A stretch of 64,000 bases of DNA, from positions 10,188,001 through 10,252,000 of the forward strand of contig NZ_JAPNKE010000002.1 in the NCBI RefSeq assembly GCF_026626665.1, read 5' to 3'. This document shows, piece by piece, positions 17,371 to 27,779 of the stretch. This DNA is from Nannocystis pusilla (GTDB lineage: Bacteria > Myxococcota_A > Polyangia > Nannocystales > Nannocystaceae). The translations under genes were made by a program, and so were the position numbers. The notes beneath the pieces are model-generated. The model was not told the DNA's origin. It did no database searches and worked only from the letters and a program-made list of their open reading frames with translations. Each line of letters opens with the position of its first letter. Within the stretch, counting starts at the first letter, position 1.

Positions 17371-18177
17371 ATGTCCCCCGCGTCCCTGTCTCGTCCTCTC
17401 GTCGGTTTGGTCTCGTCCGTGCTCCTGCTCGTCGGCTGCGGCGACAACAAGGACCCGCTCGACACGATCGGCAACATCACCGCGTCGGCCGGCCCGACCA
17501 GCAACCCGAGCGGCAACCCGAGCGGCAATCCGAGCGGCGGCGACCCGACCGGCGAGGTGACCGAGGGCGGCACCGAGAGCGCGAGCGCGACCGAGACCGG
17601 CGGCCCGACGGAGGGCACCACCAGCAGCGGCGGGCAGTACGGCGACTGTCCGCAGTACATCCTGTGCGTGGTGGCGATCAACCCGGACTCGGCGTCCGAG
17701 GTCGAGATGGCCTACGGGCCCGAGGGCACCTGCTGGACGACGCCCGAGCTGACCGAGGAGTGCCTGGCGGCCTGCTCCTCGGCGCTCGCCAACTACGGGG
17801 TGCTGTTCCCCGACGAGCCGGCGTGCCTCGGCAGCGGGTCGACGTCGACCACCGACATCAGCACGACCGGGCCGCTGACCACCACCGAGTGGCCGGGCAC
17901 CTCCGAGCCGAGCACGTCCTTCGTCACGACCGAGTCGGAGACCACCGGCGAAAATTACGGCAACTGCGGCTGGGACGCCGCCAACATGTACTACGGCTGC
18001 GGCGGCGCCGGCCCCGACCCGGACGGCGTGAGCCCGATCGACTGCCCGCCCGACGTCGCGGAGGGCGACGCGTGCAGCGCGGACACTGCGGTCAACGGCA
18101 TCGGCTGCTGCATGCCCAACGGCGACAACTTCTTCTGCGGCCAGGACAACGTGGTCTATCTCGACCCCTGCGGCTGA
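17371..18177 (+). CDS. Secreted lipoprotein with two Thr/Ser/Gly linkers
   Basis: 268 residues from ATG at 17371. Signal peptide and lipobox LLVGC (SSVLLLVGCGDN). A linker with NPSGNPSGNPSGG repeats and a Ser/Thr/Glu stretch precedes a small Cys-rich domain (CPQYILCVVAIN, CWTTPELTEECLAACSSAL, CLGSG). A second linker (TSTTDISTTGPLTTTEWPG) leads to a C-terminal Cys domain (NCGWDAANMYYGCGG, CSADTAVNGIGCCMPNGDN). Two Cys modules joined by flexible linkers suggest surface-exposed binding modules. The function is unknown; the same architecture recurs in at least five other genes in this window. Confidence 0.85.
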   Translation: MSPASLSRPLVGLVSSVLLLVGCGDNKDPLDTIGNITASAGPTSNPSGNPSGNPSGGDPTGEVTEGGTESASATETGGPTEGTTSSGGQYGDCPQYILCVVAINPDSASEVEMAYGPEGTCWTTPELTEECLAACSSALANYGVLFPDEPACLGSGSTSTTDISTTGPLTTTEWPGTSEPSTSFVTTESETTGENYGNCGWDAANMYYGCGGAGPDPDGVSPIDCPPDVAEGDACSADTAVNGIGCCMPNGDNFFCGQDNVVYLDPCG

Positions 18178-18306
18178 GCGGCCGAGCCGGGGAGGCTACG
18201 GGTCGCCGCGGCGGCCCGAGACTCCCGTGCACGACCTGGACCCGTGCGGCTGAGCGGAGCGCCGGGAGCCGCCGCCGGCGATCGATCATCGCAGCTCGCG
18301 GCGCGC

Positions 18307-18494
18307 GCGAGCGAGGTTCCACGGCGGGCTCGCGCCGGCGGCCGGGTCCGCGCGAGGGCGGGCACGCTGCGTGGAAGTCACACCGGAATAGCGACAGCAC
18401 GCGAGCGAGGTTCCACGGCGGGCTCGCGCCGGCGGCCGGGTCCGCGCGAGGGCGGGCACGCTGCGTGGAAGTCACATCCTGGTAGCGACAGCTA
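18307..18494. repeat. 94-bp direct duplication
   Basis: GCGAGCGAGGTTCCACGGCG starts both copies, at 18307 and 18401. The first about 82 bp are identical; the ends (CACACCGGAATAGCGACAG and CACATCCTGGTAGCGACAG) have drifted. Confidence 0.85.
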
Positions 18495-18537
18495 CCCGGG
18501 GCCGCGAGAGGTGTGCTGCGGCGACCAGTCTCATGGG

Positions 18538-18600
18538 ACATGCTCTCGTGAGCAGGTCCTCGAGGACATGTCGATCCATGCATGTCCTTGGGGACATTGA
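18538..18600. repeat. 14-bp phased array, four and a half units
   Basis: ACATGCTCTCGTGA, GCAGGTCCTCGAGG, ACATGTCGATCCAT, GCATGTCCTTGGGG, then ACATTGACG. It lies just beyond the stop of the ferritin-like lipoprotein gene (18624, minus strand). Confidence 0.9.
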
Positions 18601-18623
18601 CGCTCCGGCGCCCGGCGGCCCCG

Positions 18624-19616
18624 TCAGGCGGCCAGGCCGGCGGCGTCGCGCAGGCGGCGGGCGAACAGCTCGGCCATGCGGGCGGCGTGGGCGGGGTCGG
18701 GCCAGCCGAGCTCGCGCGGGGTGGCCGCGGCGGCGCCGCGCGAGTTGCCGGGCAGGTCGAGCAGCGCGCGGGCCTGCAGCTCGGCGACGGCGGTCTGCTG
18801 CGCGGGCGTCAGGCGGTCCCACAGCCAGGCATGGAGGTCCCAGGCGAGCTGACCGTGGCGCAGCTCGTCGGCGGCGATCCGCGTGAACAGGACGCGCAGC
18901 TCGAGCGAGCGGGCGTGGGCGGCCTGGTGGGCGGCGACGACGGCGGCGAACGCCTCGGACACGCAGCCCTCGACCGCGTTGTGGCAGGCGACCGCGAACA
19001 GGTCGTCGACCGGCGGGTCGGCGCGCGGGGGCGGGACCTCGGCGCCGTCGCGGAGGGCCAGCGCCTCGAGGGCGTCGGCGTGGCGGACCTCGTCGGCGGC
19101 GGCGTCGCGGCAGCGGCCGACCAGCCCGGCGGGGGCGCCGCGGCCGGTCAGCCACGCTGCCAACTCGCGGAACGCAGTCACGGCGGCGCGCTCGAGGTGG
19201 GCGTGGACCGCGAACCAGCCGGCCCGCGACTGCACGGCGATGTCGGCCTCTTTGTGGCCCTGCGGGCGGCGGCCGGTGCAGAACTGGAACGGCGTATAGG
19301 TGGCCGTGCAGGTGACCGTGATCTCCTCGACGCCCTCGGCCCAGGGCTTGGAGGGATCGGTCTCGGGGCCCTTCGCCTCGCACTTCTCGATCTCGTCGAG
19401 CACCTCCGCGGCGACGACCCGGCAGGCGGCCTCGCAGCGGGCCTCGTCGGTATCGCCGTCCTCGCGCGCGTTCTTGAGATCGGGGCCTTTTACGGTCCCC
19501 GTGAACTCGCTGGTGTCGGGCTCGGGGTCGGGGCAGCCGCAGCCGGCCGCTTCGAGGGCGAGCACGGCGGTGGCGATGGCGCGGAGACGGACGTGAGGAC
19601 GACGAGTTATGGACAT
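18624..19616 (-). CDS. Ferritin-like domain lipoprotein
   Basis: 330 residues from ATG at 19616. Signal peptide with a lipobox-like end (LALEAAGC) and a short Cys-containing segment (CEAACRVVAAEVLDEIEKCE, CTATYTPFQFC). From about residue 130 there is a ferritin-like bundle: HLERAAVTAFRELAAWL with a Glu ligand, AADEVRHADALEAL (ExxH), EGCVSEAFAAVVAAHQAAHA and AADELRHGQLAWDL (second ExxH). The two ExxH motifs and upstream Glu residues fit a dinuclear metal site. The location is outside the cytoplasm, which is unusual for a diiron ferritin-like protein. Lipidated ferritin-like proteins of this kind are scattered in Myxococcota; the role (metal storage, peroxide handling or an oxidase) is unknown. 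It is monocistronic, with a 14-bp phased array immediately downstream. Confidence 0.8.
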   Translation of the reverse strand: MSITRRPHVRLRAIATAVLALEAAGCGCPDPEPDTSEFTGTVKGPDLKNAREDGDTDEARCEAACRVVAAEVLDEIEKCEAKGPETDPSKPWAEGVEEITVTCTATYTPFQFCTGRRPQGHKEADIAVQSRAGWFAVHAHLERAAVTAFRELAAWLTGRGAPAGLVGRCRDAAADEVRHADALEALALRDGAEVPPPRADPPVDDLFAVACHNAVEGCVSEAFAAVVAAHQAAHARSLELRVLFTRIAADELRHGQLAWDLHAWLWDRLTPAQQTAVAELQARALLDLPGNSRGAAAATPRELGWPDPAHAARMAELFARRLRDAAGLAA

Positions 19617-19726
19617 GACGAACCTATCATCCGGAGCGTAGCCGAAACCAAGGCCGCGGATGTGCGGCGGTCCACTACTTGAGCCGGACGATCGGGATCG
19701 TCAAGCGCAGGCGCCCTGTAATCGGC

Positions 19727-21349
<1,623 letters not shown>

Positions 21350-21500
21350 GGGCGCGGAGACTACATGAGCCGCGGCGGGGAGGCCTCGCGCGGGCCGTGC
21401 GGTGATGCACGGCGTGAACGGCGCGAGACCGCGAGGGCCGGCGGAGACGGCGAATTCGCGGCCCTGGAGCCTGACCCGCCGGCGACTTCCGCGACGGCGG

Positions 21501-21881
21501 TCAGGTGTACATCTCGACCTCCTCGAGGGTGGCGCGCAGGGTCGCAAGCTCCTCGGGGCCGGCTCCCAGCCTGGCGGCCATGTCGAGCTCCGGGGCGAGC
21601 CGGTCGGCGTCGGCCTCGCGGTTGTAATAGGCGCTCAGGACTTTTTCGCCGGAGCCGTACGGGCCGGCAGAGTTGTGCGCGCGCGTGACGGCGCGAGCGT
21701 GGGCCTCGCGGTAGCTGTGCCGCACCTCGGCCGGGACGCGCGGGTCGGCCAGCGCCTGCCGCAAGGCGTCGACCTCGGTGCACAGCCGCAGCAGCAGCTC
21801 GACGACGGCGTGGTGACCGGCGCCGAGCTGCATGTGGTGCACGAGGTCGCGGAAACAGCTGAAGGAGGTGCGGTCGCTCAT
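21501..21881 (-). CDS. Hypothetical small helical protein
   Basis: 126 residues from ATG at 21881 (MSDRTSFSCFRDLVHHMQLG). GGAG-like sequence is not obvious, but this start gives the first residues with normal coding bias; longer upstream frames are Arg/Pro-rich and unlikely. The protein is predicted all-helical and soluble, with a His-containing N-terminal helix (LVHHMQLGAGHHAVVELLLR) and a polar tail (EELATLRATLEEVEMYT). I recognise no family. It stands upstream of the ABC-F gene on the same strand with a 150-bp gap. Confidence 0.6.
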   Translation of the reverse strand: MSDRTSFSCFRDLVHHMQLGAGHHAVVELLLRLCTEVDALRQALADPRVPAEVRHSYREAHARAVTRAHNSAGPYGSGEKVLSAYYNREADADRLAPELDMAARLGAGPEELATLRATLEEVEMYT

Positions 21882-21979
21882 GCGAACCAGGATGCGGCCG
21901 CGGTGCGAGGACGTCGAGAGGGGCGCGCCGAGAGCGAAGCGCGGGGGCGCTCGTGAGGCGCGCGGCGGAGGCGGATGAT

Positions 21980-22086
21980 ACCTGGCCGAAAGGACATGCA
22001 GGAGACGCGGGCGAGCGAATGCGGCGCCTGGCTGAAGAGACAGGCGGCGGCGCGAGGACGGCATGTCCGAAGAGACATGTGCGGCC
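21980..22086. repeat. Scattered 14-bp phased repeat pairs
   Basis: Three pairs: ACCTGGCCGAAAGG/ACATGC (21980-21999), GCCTGGCTGAAGAG/ACAGGC (22026-22045), and GCATGTCCGAAGAG/ACATGT (22061-22080). They lie between the kinase stop (22100) and the small protein gene. Confidence 0.7.
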
Positions 22087-22099
22087 CGTGCGCCTGCCG

Positions 22100-24303
22100 T
22101 CAGCGCTGGGCTTCAGAGCGGGCGATGACGCGGGCGAGCTCGTCGCGCAGGCACTCGATGCACTCGAAGCGCATGAAGCCGACGCGACAGTCGCCGGGCG
22201 GGGTGGCGGCGATCCGCTGCAGGCCGGGCAAGGCCCGGGTGTCGCCGGACTCCCAGATCTTGTCGAGGATCGGTCGCTTGTCCTCGCAGTCGGTGACCTG
22301 CTCGAACCAGGCGAGGTTGCGCAGGTACTCGGGGATGCCAGGCTTGTCCTCGGGCGGGGCGAGGGCGATCGCCGTGCCGGCGCGCTCGCGGGCGCGGGCG
22401 TCGTCGCTGGTCAGCAGGGTCCGCGCGTGCTCGGCGTAGAGCTCCGGGACCTCGGCGACGAGCTCGGCGATGGCGCTGTGACCGGTGCGCCGCGGACGCG
22501 GGTCGTCGCTGGCGACGTCGTTCGCCGGGGCGCCCGCGGGGCTCGCGGCGGGATCGCTCGTGGGGCTGTCCTTTCGGCCAGACAGGGCGACCGCGACGAA
22601 GATGGTGATCACGACCAGCACGAGGCCGACGAGCCCGCCGAGCCAGACGACCCGCGGGATCGCGGTGGCGCTGCCGGTCGGCTCGGAGCGCGTGTCGGCG
22701 CGGCTCGCGGCGGCGGCGAGGGCAGGGGCGGAGAGCGACGCGGCCGGGGGCGCGGTCGAGGCGGCAGACGTATCGGCCGCAGGTCGAACGGTCGGGTGAG
22801 AGGCCGAGCCTGCAGCGGCGCTCGGCGAGGGAGGGGCAGGCGATGCGTCGGTGCGTCCGGAGGCGGGTGCGGACGCAGAGCCGGGCATGACCACGGAGAG
22901 CCTGGCGAACGGGACGGCAGCGACGACCTCGGCGACGGAGGGGGTCTTTTCGGGAGCCGGGCCGGGCCGCGCGACGGAGCCAGGAGCCGCGGCGGCTCCC
23001 GGACGCGCGGGGGAGCCGGGACGCGCGGCGGAGCGCGCGACGGAAGCAGCGGGAGGCGTGGGAGTCGCGGAAGCGGCTTGCGAGGTGAAAGTAGCGGGAG
23101 CGGAGGCGGAGACGGAAGCAGCGGGAGCAGAAGCAGCGGAGGCAGAAGCAGCGGAGGTAGAAGCAGCGGAGGCAGAAGCAGCGTGAGCGGGAGCAGAAGC
23201 AGGGGGAGCAGGAGCAGCGGGAGCAGAAGCAGCGGAGGCAGAAGCAGCGGAGGCAGAAGCAGCGGGAGCGGAGGCCGCGGGAGCTGCGGACGCTGCAGCA
23301 GGGCTCGCGCTGCCGCTCGCGGTGGCAATTTAGAGATCGCGGCCGGCGTTGCGGGGCCGGCGGCGGCGAGGATGAGGCTGACCTCGGCGCTGAGGGCGAG
23401 CTTGCGCAGCTCGTCGCGCACTGTGACGGCGGTCGCGGGACGCTCCTCGGGCTTGCGCGCGAGCAACTGGGCGACGAGGTTCGCCAGCGGCGGCGGGACC
23501 TCGAGGCGGGTCGCGCCGTGCAGGTGCGGGGCGGGCTTCGACAGCTGCGCGGCGAACAGGTCGGTGAGCGACTCGGCGTCCCACAAATAGCGGCCGGTGC
23601 AGGCCTCCCACAGGATGACGCCGAGCGCGTAGAGGTCGGCGCGGACGTCGACCTTCTCGCCCACGGCCTGCTCGGGCGCCATGTACCCGGGCGTGCCGAC
23701 GACCGCGCCCATGCGGGTGATAGGAAGGCTGATGTCGGCGATCGTGCCGGTGCCCTCGCCGCCGGAGACGCGGGCGATGCCGAAGTCGAGGACGCGCGCG
23801 TGGAACTCGTCGCCCTCGCGCGGCTCGAGCAGGATGTTGTCCGGCTTGAGGTCGCGGTGGATGATGCCGAGGCCGTGCGCGGCCGCGAGGGCGTCGGCGA
23901 TCTGCGCGCCGAGCTTGCACGCCTGCTGCCACGTCAACGGGCCTTGCTCGATCCGCTTCGTCAGGCTGTGGCCGCGCACCAGCTGGATCACCAGGTACGC
24001 GCCGCCCTCCGGCAAATGGCCGTAGTCGATCGCGCTGACGACGTGCGGGTGATCGAGCCGCGCCGTCGCCAGCGCCTCGCGGGTGAACCGCGCCTCGGCC
24101 TGGCTGTTGGCGGCGAACTGGGCCCGGATCGTCTTGAGGGCGACGTGCTTGTGCAGCTTGAGGTGCTCGGCGACGTACACGGCCCCCATGCCGCCCTCGC
24201 CGAGCAGCTCGACGATCCGGTAGCGACCGTCGATGATCCGACCGATCCACCGGACCGGCCGGTCGTCGCGCGGCGGCAGGGTGTCTGGGTGCGTCTTCGA
24301 GAT
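22100..24303 (-). CDS. Ser/Thr protein kinase with Ala/Ser-rich linker and one membrane segment (frame break near 23330)
   Basis: About 734 residues. Hanks-type kinase: glycine loop LGEGGMGAVY (34-43), VALK with K57, HRDLKPDN at 149-156, DFGIA at 173-177, GTPGYMAPEQ near 203-212. After the kinase (about residue 310) comes a long Ala/Ser/Pro linker, one transmembrane helix (VVWLGGLVGLVLVVITIFVA) and a C-terminal extracytoplasmic helical region containing two Cys (FECIEC). The linker is in a different frame: the change occurs at TCTAAATTG (about 23330) and is mended by one extra T or A. No ATG, GTG or TTG precedes the glycine loop; the frame opens after a TAG with ATC at 24301-24303, so the start is either ATC or is itself altered. 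An ATG at 24189 would remove the glycine loop. Divergent from a lipoprotein gene 65 bp away. Confidence 0.85.
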
Positions 24304-24368
24304 GCCCCGACACTACACCGGGCGCGGTCGCGTTTGGCTGCCGTCTGCAGGCGTGCCATGCTCGGGGA

Positions 24369-25085
24369 ATGCAGCGAATCTGGCTTACTTTGGTGGTGAT
24401 GCTCGCCTGCGAGCAGAAGGACGGCGATCCGCAGGGGGAGACCGAGACGGCGGCGTCGACCGCGACCGACGCGACCGGCGCGCCAGACCCGACCGGCGGT
24501 TCAGGTACGGGCGGTCAGTCGAGCACGAGCGAGTCGTCGGGCGCGCCGGAGCCGACGACGGGCGGCGCGACGTCGAGTTCGAGCGGCTCCGAGCCGACGC
24601 CCGGCACGAGCAGCTCGGACCCGGGCGGCGATCCGGCAGCGGTGTGCCAGCAGTTCTGTGACCGGCTGGTCGCCTGCGAGCTCGAAGGCGCGTTCGACGG
24701 CTGCCCGTGCCAGCCGGAGCTGCTGAGCGGCACGAATTGCTTGCAGCGGTGGCAGCTGACCGCCGAGTGCTTTGAAATAGACACCTGCAGGTCGCTCGAG
24801 TCGGGCGAGTCGCCGTGCTGGAACGACTTCTCCGCCGCGACGGAATGGTGCCTGTTCGGCGATGATGGTTGCGAGCTCTTCCAGGAGTTCGGCGGAGACA
24901 CGCCGCCGGACGGCTGCGTGTACGTCGACGAGTGCCTCGAGGCGCCGAGCCGCCGCCTCGTGTGCGACGCGGCCGAGTGCACCTGCGAGATCGACGGCGC
25001 CCCGGCCGGGACGTGCGCGCCCGAGGGCGTGTGCGACGACATCAAGCTGGCGCCGGCGCGCCTCGACGCCTGCTGCGGCCGCTGA
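24369..25085 (+). CDS. Secreted Cys-rich lipoprotein with Ser/Gly/Thr linker
   Basis: 238 residues from ATG at 24369. Very short signal peptide (MQRIWLTLVVMLACEQK) with lipobox VMLAC. About 75 residues of Ser/Thr/Gly/Pro linker follow, then a Cys-rich domain with about 18 Cys: CQQFCDRLVACELEGAFDGC, CPCQPELL, CFEIDTCRSL, CEIDGAPAGTC and a terminal CCGR. The spacing C-x3-C-x6-C is reminiscent of a helical disulphide bundle repeated in other myxobacterial lipoproteins. The function is unknown. It is likely in the outer membrane or at the cell surface. Its start is 65 bp from the divergent kinase gene. Confidence 0.8.
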   Translation: MQRIWLTLVVMLACEQKDGDPQGETETAASTATDATGAPDPTGGSGTGGQSSTSESSGAPEPTTGGATSSSSGSEPTPGTSSSDPGGDPAAVCQQFCDRLVACELEGAFDGCPCQPELLSGTNCLQRWQLTAECFEIDTCRSLESGESPCWNDFSAATEWCLFGDDGCELFQEFGGDTPPDGCVYVDECLEAPSRRLVCDAAECTCEIDGAPAGTCAPEGVCDDIKLAPARLDACCGR

Positions 25086-25125
25086 GCGGGTTGCGAGGCG
25101 GCGCGGGCTCCCGTAGCTTTGCGGC

Positions 25126-26106
25126 ATGCTGAGCCGTCGCGCGCTGCTCGGGGTCGCCGGCGGGCTGATGGTCGGCTGTCGAAAAGGACAGGTCGATGCC
25201 GTCGACGGGCCGCGCCCGACCGCGGCGGCAGCACCGATTGCGACGACCGCGGCGACGCCGACGACCTCGACGGAGACGACGACCATGCTGACGCGCGCCC
25301 ACCCTCGTACGCACGAGGCCCTGCCGGTGATCGGCATGGGCACCTGGCAGACCTTCGACGTCGGGCGCGACGCGGGCGAGCGGGCGCCGCTGCGCGAGGT
25401 GCTGGCGCAGTTCGCCGGCGCGGGCGGGCAAGTGATCGACAGCTCGCCGATGTACGGGCGGGCGGAGGCGGTCGCGGGTGACCTGGTCGCGGAGACAGGT
25501 GCGCCGGCGCGGCCGTTCTGGGCGACGAAGGTGTGGACGCGCGGCCGCTCGGAGGGCGAGGCGCAGATCGATCGGTCGATGCGCCTGCTGCGGACGGACC
25601 GGCTGGATCTGCTGCAGGTCCACAACCTGCTCGACTTCGACACCCACATCGCCACGCTCCGGCGCCTGCGCGAGGCGGGGCGGGTGCGCTACCTCGGGAT
25701 CACGCACTACACCCATTCGGGGCTCGACGAGCTGGAGCGGGTGCTCCGGCGCGAGCCGCTGGACTTCGTGCAGCTGCCCTACTCGGCGGCGACGCGCGCG
25801 GCCGAGCAGCGGCTGCTGCCCACGGCGGCCGAGCTCGGGGTGGCGGTGCTGGTGATGCGCCCGTTCGACGGCGGCTCGCTGTTCGAGCGCGTGAAGGGCC
25901 AGCCGCTGCCGGCGTGGGCGGCCGACCTCGATTGCACGAGCTTCGGTCAGCTCTTCTTGAAGTTCATCCTCGGGCACCCGGCCGTGCATTGCCCGCTGCC
26001 GGCCACGAGCTCGCCGAAGCACATGGCCGACAACGTGCGCGCCGGCTTCGGCCGCCTGCCCGACGCGGCGGAGCGCGAGCAGATCGCGGCGCTGGTGGCG
26101 GGGTGA
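25126..26106 (+). CDS. Exported aldo/keto reductase (Tat signal, lipobox)
   Basis: 326 residues from ATG at 25126, 40 bp after the lipoprotein gene. The N-terminus SRRALLGVAGGLMVGC has a twin-arginine motif and a lipobox ending at C18, so a Tat-exported lipoprotein is predicted. A Thr/Ala linker to about residue 55 precedes a TIM-barrel AKR. The catalytic tetrad is visible: D105 (VIDSSPMYG), Y110, K135 (FWATKVW) and H166 (LLQVHNLLD). VIGMGTWQTFDVG is the first barrel strand. NADPH-dependent carbonyl reduction outside the cytoplasm would need a cofactor loaded before export, which is why Tat is used. The substrate is unknown. The segment GCRKGQV straddles a degenerate repeat pair (25174-25193). 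Confidence 0.9.
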   Translation: MLSRRALLGVAGGLMVGCRKGQVDAVDGPRPTAAAAPIATTAATPTTSTETTTMLTRAHPRTHEALPVIGMGTWQTFDVGRDAGERAPLREVLAQFAGAGGQVIDSSPMYGRAEAVAGDLVAETGAPARPFWATKVWTRGRSEGEAQIDRSMRLLRTDRLDLLQVHNLLDFDTHIATLRRLREAGRVRYLGITHYTHSGLDELERVLRREPLDFVQLPYSAATRAAEQRLLPTAAELGVAVLVMRPFDGGSLFERVKGQPLPAWAADLDCTSFGQLFLKFILGHPAVHCPLPATSSPKHMADNVRAGFGRLPDAAEREQIAALVAG

Positions 26107-26132
26107 GCGGCGATTCGTAGTAGATTGTCGTC

Positions 26133-26228
26133 ATGGCGGCGCTGCGCGAGCGGCTCAAGACCGGGCCGAAGGTCCATCCGAAAGCGCTCGGGCTCGGGCG
26201 CGGCAAGGACAGCTACGACATCGTCTGA
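26133..26228 (+). CDS. Possible 31-residue basic protein
   Basis: ATG at 26133, TGA at 26226-26228. The predicted peptide is basic with a Lys/Gly-rich middle and ends GRGKDSYDIV, a composition unlike random GC-rich frames. It begins 27 bp after the aldo/keto reductase stop and its last 16 bases overlap the 3' end of the convergent zinc-ribbon gene. No good ribosome-binding site. It could equally be chance. Confidence 0.3.
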   Translation: MAALRERLKTGPKVHPKALGLGRGKDSYDIV

Positions 26229-26752
26229 GCCGCGGACTCGGCGAAGTTCCACGCGCGCGGCAGCTCGGCGTCGCAGGCGGCGCAGACGAACCATTCGTCC
26301 TTGACGAGGTTCGTCTGGGCGCAGGCGGGGCAGCGACGGAACACGAAGGCGCGGGTGAAGCCGGCCGGCGCGGCGAGGCCGGCGGCGTTCAGGGCGGTGG
26401 CCACGGCCGGCCAGCAGTCGGGGTCGGGGCAATAACCGGTCGATTGATTGCTGACCTCGCGGACGACGATTCGCCGGTCGGCGGCGCGGCCGAGGCGGAG
26501 CTCGCCGGCCGCGAGCACGGCCTGACCGCCCGCGCAGTCGATGTGCTCGGAGCGGCGCGCGGCGAGGCGCAGGCGGCCCTGCAGGTCGACGACGTAGGTG
26601 GCGCCCTCGCCGGCGGCTTCCGGGTGGGCGGAGAACCAGCGCTCGAGGTCGTCGCCGCCGGTGATCACCGCCCCGGGCTCGCCGCGCTCGCGGTCGCGGA
26701 TCGCCGGCGGGCCGACGTAGGCGTAACGAGTCAGCGCGGAGGATTCGGACAT
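26213..26752 (-). CDS. Hypothetical protein with zinc-ribbon C-terminus
   Basis: 179 residues from ATG at 26752 (MSESSALTRYAYVGPPAIRD). The N-terminal half (VITGGDDLERWFSAHPEA, TYVVDLQGRLRLA) looks like a small alpha/beta domain. The C-terminal half contains CPDPDC near residue 110, then CPACAQTN and CAACDAEL, four Cys in two CxxC pairs forming a likely zinc ribbon. No membrane segment or signal. The function is unknown; binding of a nucleic acid or protein through the ribbon is possible. The gene faces the aldo/keto reductase gene. A repeat array fills the interval to the upstream exonuclease gene on the same strand. Confidence 0.7.
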   Translation of the reverse strand: MSESSALTRYAYVGPPAIRDRERGEPGAVITGGDDLERWFSAHPEAAGEGATYVVDLQGRLRLAARRSEHIDCAGGQAVLAAGELRLGRAADRRIVVREVSNQSTGYCPDPDCWPAVATALNAAGLAAPAGFTRAFVFRRCPACAQTNLVKDEWFVCAACDAELPRAWNFAESAAQTMS

Positions 26753-26757
26753 GGCGC

Positions 26758-26827
26758 GATGCAATGAAAGGACATGCTCTCACGAACATGTATGAAGAGA
26801 CATGTCGAAGCGGTCATGTCACGGGGT
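26758..26827. repeat. 14-bp phased array, five units, ending on a stop codon
   Basis: GATGCAATGAAAGG, ACATGCTCTCACGA, ACATGTATGAAGAG, ACATGTCGAAGCGG and TCATGTCACGGGGT. The TCA of the last unit is the TGA stop of the exonuclease gene on the minus strand. Confidence 0.9.
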
Positions 26828-27664
26828 CACGGGCGCTGAACACGCGGAGGCGCGACTCGGGGGGCAGCTCGGCGAGCGGGTCGTCGTCTTCGATCGCGGC
26901 GCCGTCGGGCCCGGTGGCGCGGACGATCTTGGTGCGAAAGATCCCGCTGGCGAGGCCGAGCAAGCTGGCGAGGTGGCGCTTTTTAGAAAAACGCGATCGA
27001 CGCGGTCGCCCCACTGCAGCTCCAGCGGGAGCTCGGGGTAGTGGGAGGCGGCGAGCTTGCCGGTCAGCTCGAAGCGGGCGCCGCGGTCGGCCAGGGCGAG
27101 GGCGAGCCGGGCGATGTTGTGACAGTCGTCGATGCCGCGGTGGTGGGTGCCCTGCAGCTCGAGGCCGAGCGCCTGCAGCATGGCGGGCATGCCGGTGGTC
27201 TTGGCCTTCTTCAGGACGTCGAGGAAGATCTTTTTGATGTTGATCCACCGGCGATAGGCGCGCGGCAGGCTGCCGATCGGGATGCCGGCGGCGGCGCACT
27301 GGACCGGGAGCATGGTCTGCAGGTCCCAGTCGCCGCAGGTGACGAGGGCGAACCGCTCGCGGCCCTGGCTGTCGAAGAGACCATGTCCTTCGAGCCAGGC
27401 GCGGTGGGCGGCCAGGACGTCGGCGAACACCGGGGCGCCGTCGACGTCCTGCTGGCGGATGGTGGTCAGCTCGGTGCAGAACGCGCTGAGCGTCGGGTGA
27501 TGCACCGGGCGGACGAAGGTGCTGAAGCTGTCGACGACCTCGCGGTCACGCAGCGAGACCAACACCGAGGGGAACTCGATCACCTCCTGTGGGCTCGGCG
27601 GGTTGCTCGAGTCGCAGGTGGCTTCGAAGTCGAGCACGACGACGCGGTCGAACGCGGCGGGCAT
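26814..27664 (-). CDS. DEDDh 3'-5' exonuclease, ERI-1-like (frame break near 26985)
   Basis: About 284 residues from ATG at 27664. RNase T-fold exonuclease: VVVLDFEATCD (ExoI, D11/E13), TCGDWDLQTMLP (ExoII Asp) and GTHHRGIDDCHNIARLAL (ExoIII, H..D). The ExoIII H-x4-D spacing and the FEATCD start match the ERI-1/3'hExo subgroup, which degrades 3' ends of structured RNA; in bacteria its targets are not known. After RVDRVFL the frame breaks in a TAAAAAG run (about 26985); adding one A restores KKRHLASLLGLASGIF to the end. The gene includes a three-unit repeat block (27367-27408) coding for a variable surface stretch, and its stop codon lies in a repeat array. Confidence 0.85.
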
Positions 27665-27779
27665 GGCGGGCACGGATGGCACAGGTCGCGCGCGCTGACG
27701 AGGCGGGAGTTTGGCCGGCGACCTCGCGCGGCCGCGTCCTGCGCTTGCGGAGAGGCGGCGGGCGTGACATCGTCGGAAG

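Larger units (their letters stand above)
18178..18623. other. Convergent intergenic region with repeats
   Basis: 446 bases between the ends of two convergent genes. It holds a degenerate copy of the lipoprotein's 3' end (CTGGACCCGTGCGGCTGAGC at about 18236 versus CTCGACCCCTGCGGCTGAGC at 18160), a 94-bp direct duplication and a 14-bp phased array. Confidence 0.6.
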
